From Hahella sp. KA22 (GTDB lineage: Bacteria; Pseudomonadota; Gammaproteobacteria; Pseudomonadales; Oleiphilaceae), in NCBI RefSeq assembly GCF_004135205.1, contig NZ_CP035490.1, positions 1,302,001 through 1,366,000 of the forward strand: a DNA stretch of 64,000 bases, read 5' to 3'. The notes below the pieces were generated by a model. It did no database searches and was not told the DNA's origin. It saw nothing but the letters and a program-made list of their open reading frames with translations. Within the stretch, counting starts at the first letter, position 1. Each line of letters starts with the position of its first letter. The translations under genes and the position numbers were made by a program. Shown here piece by piece: positions 35,440-43,140 of this stretch.

Positions 35440-36306
35440 TTAACGCTCCAGAGAAGCGCGAAGAAATCTAGTCACCTGCTTCTCATACTCTTGTGCAGAA
35501 AAGTCATAGAAATCCTGATGATGAGCGCCTGTCACCGGCCAGAAGGACTTGGGTTTCGGAGCATTAGTGTAAAGGCGTTTTGATTCCGGCAATGTCGTGT
35601 GTTCATCTTCTGTACCGGCAATGATCAGGACCGGCGCCTGCACACGCTTGATGGCCTCTTCCGGCTTCAAATCATCCAGGCTGACGCCTAAACGCAATGG
35701 GATCTGTGCGGTTAACAATGGCGTGAGCCATTCTCCCAGCGCGCCGAGTCGCATAGAAAGACGATTGCTGACGGCTTGTTCGATGTTTGGGTAAACGGCT
35801 TCCAGAACGTAAGCGTCCGCAGGGGCGGGCGACTGTCCCAGCAAGCTTGCCGCGCCGCCGAGAGAGACGCCAATGATCGCGACTTTGGCGCATTGACGTT
35901 GCTTGCGTAAGTAGGCGACGGCGGCTTTGACGTTGTCGGACTCCCGGTAGCCGAAGGTGATTTGCTCCCCCGGGGTTTCTCCATGGGCCTGAAGATCTAT
36001 CAGCAAAGAAGAATATCCTGATTTCTGCAGGAACAGAGCGCGTCTGATCATGCTGGTGCGATCGGAACGTACGCCATGCAGAAGCAGCACACATTGCTGG
36101 CTGGCGGCGGGCGCATACCAGCCGCTGACGCCATCAAACTTAACCGCTTGCGCATTCAGAGAGGCGGGGGGCGAGGGAAGGGCGTGATTGACGGAGGCGG
36201 ATAGCGCGCCACCGGCGGTCCACACTGCCGCGAGACCCAGCACTAATGCGCCCGTGGCGAAAGCGATACGTTTCTTGAGATTTTTCATGGAAATTAGGGA
36301 CTGCAT
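35440..36306 (-). CDS. Membrane-anchored or exported alpha/beta-hydrolase
   Basis: A 288-aa protein. An N-terminal hydrophobic stretch (RIAFATGALVLGLAAVWTAGG) anchors or exports it. The hydrolase domain shows CVLLLHGVRSDRTSM (oxyanion region), the nucleophile in AIIGVSLGGAASLL, LIIAGTEDEHTT (acid) and TGAHHQDFYDF (histidine), a set resembling the FrsA/BEM46 group. Start could be at 36306 or at codon 7. The structured repeat copy B ends 18 bases before the first start, so it would lie in this gene's 5' leader or promoter. Substrate unknown. Confidence 0.82.
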   Translation of the reverse strand: MQSLISMKNLKKRIAFATGALVLGLAAVWTAGGALSASVNHALPSPPASLNAQAVKFDGVSGWYAPAASQQCVLLLHGVRSDRTSMIRRALFLQKSGYSSLLIDLQAHGETPGEQITFGYRESDNVKAAVAYLRKQRQCAKVAIIGVSLGGAASLLGQSPAPADAYVLEAVYPNIEQAVSNRLSMRLGALGEWLTPLLTAQIPLRLGVSLDDLKPEEAIKRVQAPVLIIAGTEDEHTTLPESKRLYTNAPKPKSFWPVTGAHHQDFYDFSAQEYEKQVTRFLRASLER

Positions 36307-36324
36307 TGCATCGATAGATATTCA

Positions 36325-36474
36325 CATTATTAACATGGCAATGATATTGGCATGTTAATCACCAGGCGCATGGACGCGCCTGCGCGGCGACAAGCCGCGG
36401 GAGACAGGGCCTGACCTGTGCAGGCCCTGTCGTTGCAGACAAATAGAAGGAAGCTATTTGTCTGCCGGATTAAT
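36325..36474 (-). repeat. 150-bp five-hairpin repeat element, copy B
   Basis: The reverse complement of this segment matches 6961-7110 at 139 of 150 positions. All five stems are kept. The first stem has a compensating base-pair swap (CAGACAAATAG with CTATTTGTCTG here, CAGTCAAATAG with CTATTTGACTG in copy A), and the final TTAACATG/CATGTTAA arms pair perfectly here. As in copy A, the TTAACATG end points at the next gene's start, here the alpha/beta-hydrolase at 36306. The rest of the 313-bp gap up to 36619 contains no gene. Confidence 0.85.
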
Positions 36475-36619
36475 AGCGCCAAAACGCCTATAGCGGGACG
36501 GGGACAAGTATGTCGATTTGCGGCCCTTTCGGAAACTGGTTATTTCAGGTTTAGACAATGTGGCGGGGTAAGACGACGCAGCGTTGAGCTGCGCCGAAAC
36601 AAAGAAAAGAAGGAAGAAT

Positions 36620-37405
36620 TTAGCTTTGCAGATTCTCGTAAAGACCCGTAATGGTCTCCATATTTTTCAGCATGCCCTCTGTGGTGGTGGCGATGATGAA
36701 AGGCACAAAGTTCTGGCCCTGCATCAGCTGAAACCCGGAGCGAGAGAAGCTCCATTGGGAAATCACTTTGTCCAGGGCGGCGTTAATGTCCTGGTTGTTG
36801 ATTTTCGCCTGACGCAGTTCATGTAGCGCCTGATCATATTCCTGCACGGCCTGGGTAAAGCTGTTCTGTAGATCCGCCTGCTCCAGATTCCAGCTCAACG
36901 CGGAGTAATAAAGCGCGATGCGTTGGGATAGCATCCGTTGTCGGCCGGAGAGGTTGATCATTTTGTTCTTGGGATTGCCGGACTGTTGCTCCAGAGACTG
37001 CACGATTTTATTGCTGAGGGCGAGAACGCGCTCTCCAGCGCTGATCAGCTCAATAGCCTTGTCTTTCGTGGGCTTAGCCGTCGCTAATTGACGAAATCCT
37101 GTCCACTCCTTGCGCACGGACTTGAGCTGTCCCGAGATTTGCGGCGACTTGGAGTAGGCTTCCAGTTCTCCTAATTGCTGTTCGAATAAGGCGACGCTCT
37201 CTGTAAGCTGGCTTGAAGATTTATCCGGTTGAATATCCTGACCTATCAGTAAATAGGACTTCACGATTCGCTGACTCAACATACGTTGGCGCCCTGCCTT
37301 GTTGATGGCTTCGTCCAGGTCGGTAATGTCTGCGATAACAATGTGGCTCCAGGATAGTGCGAGCAGGGAGAGAACAAGCAGACTAAAGTTCCTTATATGG
37401 CGCAT
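36620..37405 (-). CDS. Exported protein with two NarX/PilJ-type sensor boxes (PilJ_N-like)
   Basis: A 261-aa protein with a signal peptide (about 1-25, ALSWSHIVIA) and no membrane helix afterwards, so it is periplasmic. Two copies of the type IV pili methyl-accepting chemotaxis transducer N-terminal motif are seen: AGRQRMLSQRIVKSYLLIG near residue 37 and LSGRQRMLSQRIALYYSALS near 153. This box binds nitrate/nitrite in NarX and NarQ. Here it is not attached to a kinase or chemotaxis domain. The gene is a tandem duplicate of the one at 37786, with a 380-bp gap. Confidence 0.83.
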   Translation of the reverse strand: MRHIRNFSLLVLSLLALSWSHIVIADITDLDEAINKAGRQRMLSQRIVKSYLLIGQDIQPDKSSSQLTESVALFEQQLGELEAYSKSPQISGQLKSVRKEWTGFRQLATAKPTKDKAIELISAGERVLALSNKIVQSLEQQSGNPKNKMINLSGRQRMLSQRIALYYSALSWNLEQADLQNSFTQAVQEYDQALHELRQAKINNQDINAALDKVISQWSFSRSGFQLMQGQNFVPFIIATTTEGMLKNMETITGLYENLQS

Positions 37406-37785
37406 ATACGTTTACCTCATGTGATTCAATCTGGTGCAGTCTAAGTTAAAGCCTATAAATATCAGATGGTTACGGCGCGATAACTGAGTAGGTAGTTAAC
37501 GCATCGCTGATCTGGCGCAAGTTAGGCGCCAAATGAACTGGAAATTTGTGGGTATGGACAAAGAGCTGTTTTTGAGATTGGAAAAATGCGTTTAGAAACA
37601 ATAGGAAAGATAGGAGCTATCGCGTTTTGGGATGAAATTGAGAACTTCGAAGCGATGAGCTGCGCCTGCTGAATGCGAGAGGGAGAAGTGACTGAGTAAG
37701 CGGGAAAAAGAGTGCGGCTTGCGCCGCACTAAACGAAGAAGACGAATAAAACAGAAACTCAGTTTTTGAGTTCAATCCTTGCGGA
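37406..37785. other. 380-bp gap between the two PilJ_N-like genes
   Basis: Apart from the terminator at 37704-37730 it holds no gene. The part nearer 37440-37620 is AT-rich and presumably carries the promoter of the 36620 gene, implying that the two paralogues are transcribed separately. Confidence 0.55.
37704..37730 (-). terminator. Rho-independent terminator after the second PilJ_N-like gene
   Basis: AGTGCGGC (37711-37718) and GCCGCACT (37723-37730) form a perfect 8-bp stem. Read leftward it runs straight into CTTTTTCCC. Confidence 0.82.
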
Positions 37786-38568
37786 TTAGCTTTTCAGACC
37801 TGCGTACATGTCGGAAATCTTGCGCATGCTTTTCAGCATGCTTTCAGTGGTCGTCGCGATAACGAAGGGGACGAAATCATGACCGTCCATTTTTTCGAAA
37901 CCAGAGTGGGAGAATGACCACTGCGAAATCACTTTATCCAGCGCCTTGTTGATATCTTCGCTGTTGGCGTCCGCTTTACGCAGTTCGCTCAAGCCCGCAT
38001 CGTATTTTTTGACGGCGGCTTTAAAATCGTTTTCCAGGTCGGAAACGCCCAGGTTCCAGCTCATTGCAGAGTAGTACATGGCGATTTTCTGGGACAGCAT
38101 GCCTTGTTCGTTGGAAATATTGATCAAGCGGCCTTTCGTGCTGGCGACTTGTTTTTCCAGGTTGCTGGTGACGCCCTGGGTCAGGCTCAACAGCTCTTCG
38201 CTTTGCTGGATCAGTTTTGCTGCGTTTTCCTGGTTGGGCGCGGTGGTGGCCAGTTTACGGAAAGCGGTCCACTCTTTGCGGACGGATTTCAAATCCCGCG
38301 CCATTTCACCTGCTTTCAAATAACCTTCCAAGTCGGCCAGTTGGGATTCAAATTGCGCCACACTGTCATGTAATTGAATCGAAGATTTATCAGGAAGAAT
38401 GTCCTGACCCATCAATAAATATGCTTTAACGATTCTTTGACTCAACATTCTTTGTTGACCCGCGATGTCCAGAGCCTGATCCATGCTCGATATTTCCGCG
38501 TGAGCCAGGCCGGCGCCGAATGCGGTAAGTGTGACAAGTAAGAAACAAATCTTTCTGAACGACTGCAT
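37786..38568 (-). CDS. Exported protein with PilJ_N-like sensor boxes, paralogue of 36620
   Basis: A 260-aa protein with a signal peptide (1-24, ending GLAHA). It matches the 36620 protein along its full length. The first box, AGQQRMLSQRIVKAYLLMG, is intact; the second, NEQGMLSQKIAMYYSAMSW, has lost the two arginines of GRQRMLSQR, suggesting that only one box binds its ligand in this copy. The C-terminal DKVISQWSFSHSGFEKM and FVPFVIATTTESMLKSM blocks are nearly identical in both proteins and mark a subfamily of their own. No downstream signalling domain is present. Confidence 0.83.
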   Translation of the reverse strand: MQSFRKICFLLVTLTAFGAGLAHAEISSMDQALDIAGQQRMLSQRIVKAYLLMGQDILPDKSSIQLHDSVAQFESQLADLEGYLKAGEMARDLKSVRKEWTAFRKLATTAPNQENAAKLIQQSEELLSLTQGVTSNLEKQVASTKGRLINISNEQGMLSQKIAMYYSAMSWNLGVSDLENDFKAAVKKYDAGLSELRKADANSEDINKALDKVISQWSFSHSGFEKMDGHDFVPFVIATTTESMLKSMRKISDMYAGLKS

Positions 38569-39160
38569 TAAAGTTTACCTAGTGCTAAAAATGGCGTGCA
38601 TATTGAAGGATTTAGATCAAAAATCAAGCGCCAAATGGCTTTTGACATATAAGTAATTTACGAAGTCAATAGATGTTGTTCGTTTCCTGTCAAATATATG
38701 TGTCAATATGTTTTGTAACAGTGAGTTTAATGCACATTTATGTAACTAAAAGTTGCATTTCAATGAGGAAAAAGAGGCGGGTATATAATTCGTTATACTG
38801 TATTATTTTTAATAAATTTTACATTGTTTTTCTTTTACGAATTGTACGTCACGTTTTTATCGCCATGTGTAATGATAGTTATGTTTGAAAAAGCATCAGT
38901 GGATGGCTGCTCTTCACTGCTCTTTGATTAAAAAAGCGGCCGGATTCTCGTAGGTTTGTTCAGCATACTGGCCTATAGATGAATAAAATTAGTTCTGATA
39001 ACAAAACATTATAAAAAAATATGAAGGGCGGCTGAGTCGGATTGACGCTAGCTTCAGTATCCGGTCACGCGCGCGGCGGGGCGCCCTTTCCCAAAACGAA
39101 TAAGTACCAAGGCGAGGCTGCGGTGACTGTCAGCAATAACGAGTTTAAGGAGACGGCAAG
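38569..39160. other. 592-bp AT-rich intergenic region
   Basis: This is the longest stretch without a gene and is markedly richer in A/T than its surroundings, mainly at 38580-39010. A 71-codon open frame at 38673-38888 is low-complexity, hydrophobic and without a ribosome site, so I do not call it. The region likely holds divergent promoters for the PilJ_N-like gene and the CNF-like gene. Its composition suggests a junction of transferred DNA (inference). Confidence 0.55.
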
Positions 39161-39844
39161 ATGGCCCTGGCGGATATTTTTAAACAGAATGCGAACAAGT
39201 CAATTACCGTGACCGGCGCGGAATCCTCAAATATTTCTCACGCTACCTACAGCGTCAAATGCAACAACATCCAACGCAACTGTTATCTGGTGAATCAGCT
39301 TGAGCGGGCCAATCTGCAGGAAGGCGCGCATGCGGCGGGCGGCAAAACCGTCACCGTCGCCACTGCTCATAACGGCAACTGCTATTGGTTGCCCTGGCGG
39401 GGATGGCGCGCAGTTGTGGGACAGCTTCAAGGCGCCTGTAACTTCTTCGTTACCGCCAATTTGACCGGATGCTGCTTTGTGGTGTCCGGTAATCCAGTCT
39501 CCCCCTTTGTGGTGCATATGAATTGCCAGCCCGCTAATGAAGGTCTGGTGAACTTTCCCAACAGCGGGGATATCAAGGAATTCAACTTTGATCTGCAAGC
39601 CGCGCAGGATCAGTTTTATGGACAGGTAACTGAGCAATTGATCACTAACAACGTGATTTCCCATGCGGGACTGCAAATGTTGAAGCCCAGCGACTACGGA
39701 GCCAAGGCGCGGGAAGGTTACGCCACGCCCACCAGCGTATTCGGCGTGCGTACTGGCGGTCTGTGGACCCTTTACTACAACGTAGGCAAGGGAGGCGGCC
39801 CCGGCATTACCCGTGAGCTGTTCCCGAATTTCCAGCCTCTTTGA
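39161..39844 (+). CDS. Putative Cys/His deamidase-like protein (CNF1/BLF1/CheD motif)
   Basis: A 227-aa protein without a signal peptide or membrane helix; AAGGAG lies 8 bases before the ATG. Residues 101-104 read L-T-G-C, the LxGC motif shared by the CNF1 toxin, BLF1 and CheD glutamine deamidases, and H119 follows C104 by 15 residues, the spacing of Cys866 and His881 in CNF1. The surrounding sequence is a run of beta-like strands (NFFVTANLTGCCFVVSG, PFVVHMNC), as expected for that fold. Nine cysteines are present. It could be a secreted effector or an internal deamidase. The motif is seen; the function is inference. No immunity or secretion gene is recognised beside it. Confidence 0.6.
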   Translation: MALADIFKQNANKSITVTGAESSNISHATYSVKCNNIQRNCYLVNQLERANLQEGAHAAGGKTVTVATAHNGNCYWLPWRGWRAVVGQLQGACNFFVTANLTGCCFVVSGNPVSPFVVHMNCQPANEGLVNFPNSGDIKEFNFDLQAAQDQFYGQVTEQLITNNVISHAGLQMLKPSDYGAKAREGYATPTSVFGVRTGGLWTLYYNVGKGGGPGITRELFPNFQPL

Positions 39845-39871
39845 TAGCGCGCTTTCCTTTCTCGTATTTGT

Positions 39872-39905
39872 ACAGCCGGCGATTCAACGCCGGCCTGTCT
39901 CTGTG
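39872..39905 (+). terminator. Probable terminator after the CNF-like gene
   Basis: ACAGCCGGCG (39872-39881) pairs with CGCCGGCCTGT (39888-39898) with one bulged base, 27 bp after the stop codon; only scattered T residues follow. Confidence 0.5.
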
Positions 39906-40086
39906 TTTTCCTGGATTCTCATCTCTCTGCGCCTTTCATTACAGTCGTTGGCGTCCCGTTTATAAACCCATAGGTTAGTGGCATAATCCCGACGGCAATC
40001 AACAGGTTGCCGCCATGCAGGCATGGGAGCGCCATCCACGCGTTGCGCGATGAGATGGAAAATGGAAAACACGGAAAGCTTTTGTT

Positions 40087-40842
40087 ATGAAGAATTTGCT
40101 GATTGTCGGTAATGGAGAGGCCTTCTCGGAAGAGTGCAACACCTCATTCCTGTTGCAGTCCGCCGATAGCTCCATTCTTATCGACTGCGGTTATCAGGTT
40201 CCACCCCGCTTATGGGCGGGCGATTTGCACCAGAATATTGATCTGGTTTTGCTGACCCACCACCATGCGGATCACTCCTTCGGAGTCGTACCTTTGCTGG
40301 TCCGCTATCTGGAAGAAAAAAGAACCCGTCCTCTGAAGATCTGGGGACCGGCGGGCACGGAAACATTCATTAAAAGTCTCCTTGAGCACGGCTACCCTGG
40401 CGTGTCCAAGTATTTCAAGTACACGATTGAGTTCGCCGAGTTTGGCGCCCTGGACAGTAAAAAATACGGGGATGTTTCCATTCGCTGCGCGCCCACCGTA
40501 CACTCTATCCCGAACTTATTGTATCGACTGGATTTTGACGGCCGCTCCTTCTCTATATCCGGAGATGGCAAGCTGACGCCGGAAGCCGTTGAGCTGATTC
40601 AAGGCGTCGAACTGCATTTGCAGGAAGTCTACGAGCTTAACAACAACATCCCCAGTCACTATTCATTCAGCGAAGTGCTGCAACTTGCTCAATCCGACGT
40701 GGCCGCCAGTGTTGGCGTCACCCACATGTGCCGGAATGAAATCAGCGTCATTACTGAGACCTACGATAAGTTAGTAAGGGAGAATGAGATTGAAAAGGAC
40801 AAACTGTTTATCACCCGTTCGGGGCAAACTTTCGAATTTTAA
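40087..40842 (+). CDS. Metallo-beta-lactamase-fold hydrolase, RNase Z/AtsA-like
   Basis: A 251-aa protein. The metal motif is H58-H-H-A-D-H63 in LVLLTHHHADHSFGV, with further ligands expected in APTVHSIPN, SISGDGK (D) and VGVTHMC. A short N-terminal strand, SFLLQSADSSILIDCG, is typical of the RNase Z/phosphonate/arylsulfatase subgroup. No signal peptide. The reaction is not predictable. Its last 59 bases overlap the start of the SUOX-fold gene, implying translational coupling with that periplasmic protein and, beyond it, the kinase. Confidence 0.85.
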   Translation: MKNLLIVGNGEAFSEECNTSFLLQSADSSILIDCGYQVPPRLWAGDLHQNIDLVLLTHHHADHSFGVVPLLVRYLEEKRTRPLKIWGPAGTETFIKSLLEHGYPGVSKYFKYTIEFAEFGALDSKKYGDVSIRCAPTVHSIPNLLYRLDFDGRSFSISGDGKLTPEAVELIQGVELHLQEVYELNNNIPSHYSFSEVLQLAQSDVAASVGVTHMCRNEISVITETYDKLVRENEIEKDKLFITRSGQTFEF

Positions 40843-41647
40843 AACCAGTGCGCTGCTGACGGCCGGCGCTTGTGCGTTGTCGCTCAACGTCGCCGCCAAG
40901 GAAATCTTCGTCATCAATAAAAACGCCGCGGACTATCGCGTGGTGGAGACGAACAAAAGCGCCAAACGCATCGACGTATACTCCAATACGCCGCATCGAT
41001 ATCTGAACAGTGAGAAGAAAGAGCACGTTTTCACTGGGGTGCCGGTGAGCGAGTTAGGGCCCAAGGAGTGGCGTTACGATAACGTTTACTTTATCGGCGA
41101 CGATGACTACATCACCTTCATGCCTGCGCAGATCGCCAACAATCCGCAAACTATCTTGGCGAGCGCTAAGGACGCGGCGCCATTGAGCAAGCGGGACGGC
41201 GAAGTGCAGGTTATTCTTCCTACTCGCGAAGAGGCGAAAGTGGAGGATAAGTATCTGAAAAAGGCCGCTTTCTGGGCCTGGTATGTGAAGGCGGTGGTTT
41301 ACGGCGATCTGAATAACACCCTGCAATATGGCGACGCCGCTATCGACATGACCAACGTCATGGGCGAGCCTGCGCAAGCCTATAAGGCCCCTTCCGTATT
41401 TTCCTACGATCCTATCGTTTGCCCGGATACCTATCAGGTGTCGGTAAAAGACCTGGACCCCGGATTTGATAAAGGCAAAGTCGAATTCCTGCAATTGAAC
41501 GGCAATCAGCGGACGTATGGCGCGGGAGACGTCATGCTGATTTTTTCCAAGGAGGACACGGCGCTGCCTATTGAGTGCGGCGGCCCCTATGCGGTGCGCA
41601 AGGGCGAAGAGTATATCTACAGCGTATATTCTTTTAAGGGAATTTAA
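40784..41647 (+). CDS. Periplasmic SUOX-fold (molybdopterin-binding-like) protein
   Basis: A protein of up to 287 aa. A basic n-region and hydrophobic stretch (SALLTAGACALSLNVAA) act as a signal peptide. The body matches the oxidoreductase molybdopterin-binding fold: FTGVPVSELGPKEWRYDNVYF, DDYITFMPAQIANNPQTILA, then PLSKRDGEVQVILPT, the order seen in the sulfite oxidase-like domain. No obvious cofactor cysteine is placed as in true sulfite oxidases, so it may be a non-catalytic sensor. The start is uncertain (ATG 40784, or TTG 40790, which has GGGAG 7 bases upstream); both lie within the preceding gene. The kinase gene follows after 26 bp. Confidence 0.7.
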   Translation: MRLKRTNCLSPVRGKLSNFKTSALLTAGACALSLNVAAKEIFVINKNAADYRVVETNKSAKRIDVYSNTPHRYLNSEKKEHVFTGVPVSELGPKEWRYDNVYFIGDDDYITFMPAQIANNPQTILASAKDAAPLSKRDGEVQVILPTREEAKVEDKYLKKAAFWAWYVKAVVYGDLNNTLQYGDAAIDMTNVMGEPAQAYKAPSVFSYDPIVCPDTYQVSVKDLDPGFDKGKVEFLQLNGNQRTYGAGDVMLIFSKEDTALPIECGGPYAVRKGEEYIYSVYSFKGI

Positions 41648-41673
41648 TCAGCTAACAAAGTGCGTCTAACAAT

Positions 41674-43140
41674 ATGGATAGTTTTAGAAAGTACTCGTTT
41701 CAGCGTTGCATCAAGTTTACGGTTCTGGTCGCTTTGTTTGGATTCGCGGTTTCCTTTTTCGTACACCAGTATCAGGTGCTGGCGAACTCGATCAAGGTTT
41801 CCGATCAGACTTCCGGGTTGATTAACCGGCAGCATATTTCCGTGCTGCTTGGACGGGGCAACTTTGTCCATATTGAAGACGCCTTGGCGCAGCTGGTTAA
41901 GGAAAGTCCTCTGCTGTTCGCTTATGTGCTGGACGCCGATGGCAAAGTGGCGGCGACCAGTCACAAATCCGCCGAGGTTGACGTTCCCTGCTGTTATGAC
42001 TGGGAAAACCTTGAGGATAGCGCGTTTAAGTTTGAGGGGACGCCTGCGGCGCCTTTTGAGGCGGTAGAGGATGGCGTTTCCTTTATTCGCAAGGTAACGC
42101 CCGTGCTTGAGCACTCCTCGGGAGAAGAAATCGGTTCGCTGGTGACTTTTCTCGCACCGCGGATGATCAAGCGCGAGCACCTCGTGGATACTCTGATTAT
42201 CAGCTCCATGGCGCTGATCTTTATCCTGGCGACCGGTGTGGCGCTTTCATTGTTATTGTCGCGGGCGCTGACCGCCCCGGTGAGGGAACTGACGCGCTTC
42301 GTTGACTCAGTGGACGACACAGACGCCAAGGAAGAATTAAGCCGACTGGGGGCGCATCAGTTCGCCGGCAGCAACATTGTGGAAATGCGGCAGTTGCTGC
42401 AGTCGTTTCTGGCCTATCGCGAAAAAATTCTCGATCACAAGAACATCCTTGAAGCGCAGGTGCGGGAGAGAACCCATGCGCTTGAAGTGGCGGTTGAGGA
42501 AAATCGCATGCTCGGCAGGACGCTGCGCACTGCGTTGGAAAGCGAGCGCAAATTGATCGCCCAGGAAATTCACGACAACTTCAACGCCACGCTGGTCGCT
42601 ATCAAAATGTACTCTCAGAAAATTGAGCAGTTGGCGCGGGAAGGCGGTGAAGATGCGCAGATCGCCGGCATGGGGAGAAAAATTACATCCATCGTCACGG
42701 ATGCCTACAGTTCGGCCAGAAGTCTGGTTTCCCGGCTACGGCCTGAGATTATCGATACGCTTGGTTTAAGCGGAGCCTTGGAGGAGCTGGTTAACAATTA
42801 CAATCAGTCCTCAAATGGGTGTTCGTTTCTGCTGTCGATTGGCGACCACTGCGACAACCTGGACGAGGAGCGCAACATCGGCATTTATCGCATCGTGCAG
42901 GAAGCTGTCACCAATGCGGTCAAGCATGCTGCGGCGAAAGAAGTGGCGATTTCCTTGCATCGTCCCAAAGACTATGAACTGGTGATTCAGGACGATGGCG
43001 TGGGCTTCAAACCCTCGCAGGAGAAGGATGCGGGCATTGGACTGATCTCCATGCGCGAACGCGCCATGAGCCTGGGCGGACGCTTTGAGTCGGAAAACAC
43101 TCGGGCGGGCGCTCGCATCAAAGTGTCAATTCCCGCCTAA
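41674..43140 (+). CDS. Sensor histidine kinase, NarX-like HisKA_3 type
   Basis: A 488-aa membrane kinase. TM1 (about 15-33) and TM2 (about 173-195) enclose a Cache-like periplasmic domain (VLDADGKVAATSHKSAEVDV, with a CC pair after it). A HAMP/linker and coiled coil lead to the HisKA_3 dimerisation domain with H300 in AQEIHDNFNATLVAIKM, then an HATPase domain (VQEAVTNAVKHAAA, DDGVGF, GIGLISMRERAMSLGG). Such kinases phosphorylate LuxR/NarL-type regulators. None is encoded nearby, so the partner is elsewhere. Position suggests that the SUOX-fold protein is its sensing accessory. Confidence 0.9.
   Translation: MDSFRKYSFQRCIKFTVLVALFGFAVSFFVHQYQVLANSIKVSDQTSGLINRQHISVLLGRGNFVHIEDALAQLVKESPLLFAYVLDADGKVAATSHKSAEVDVPCCYDWENLEDSAFKFEGTPAAPFEAVEDGVSFIRKVTPVLEHSSGEEIGSLVTFLAPRMIKREHLVDTLIISSMALIFILATGVALSLLLSRALTAPVRELTRFVDSVDDTDAKEELSRLGAHQFAGSNIVEMRQLLQSFLAYREKILDHKNILEAQVRERTHALEVAVEENRMLGRTLRTALESERKLIAQEIHDNFNATLVAIKMYSQKIEQLAREGGEDAQIAGMGRKITSIVTDAYSSARSLVSRLRPEIIDTLGLSGALEELVNNYNQSSNGCSFLLSIGDHCDNLDEERNIGIYRIVQEAVTNAVKHAAAKEVAISLHRPKDYELVIQDDGVGFKPSQEKDAGIGLISMRERAMSLGGRFESENTRAGARIKVSIPA

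Noticed and set aside
38673-38888. 71-codon hydrophobic frame in the AT-rich gap
   Set aside because: No ribosome site, no recognisable family and a composition expected by chance in AT-rich DNA.
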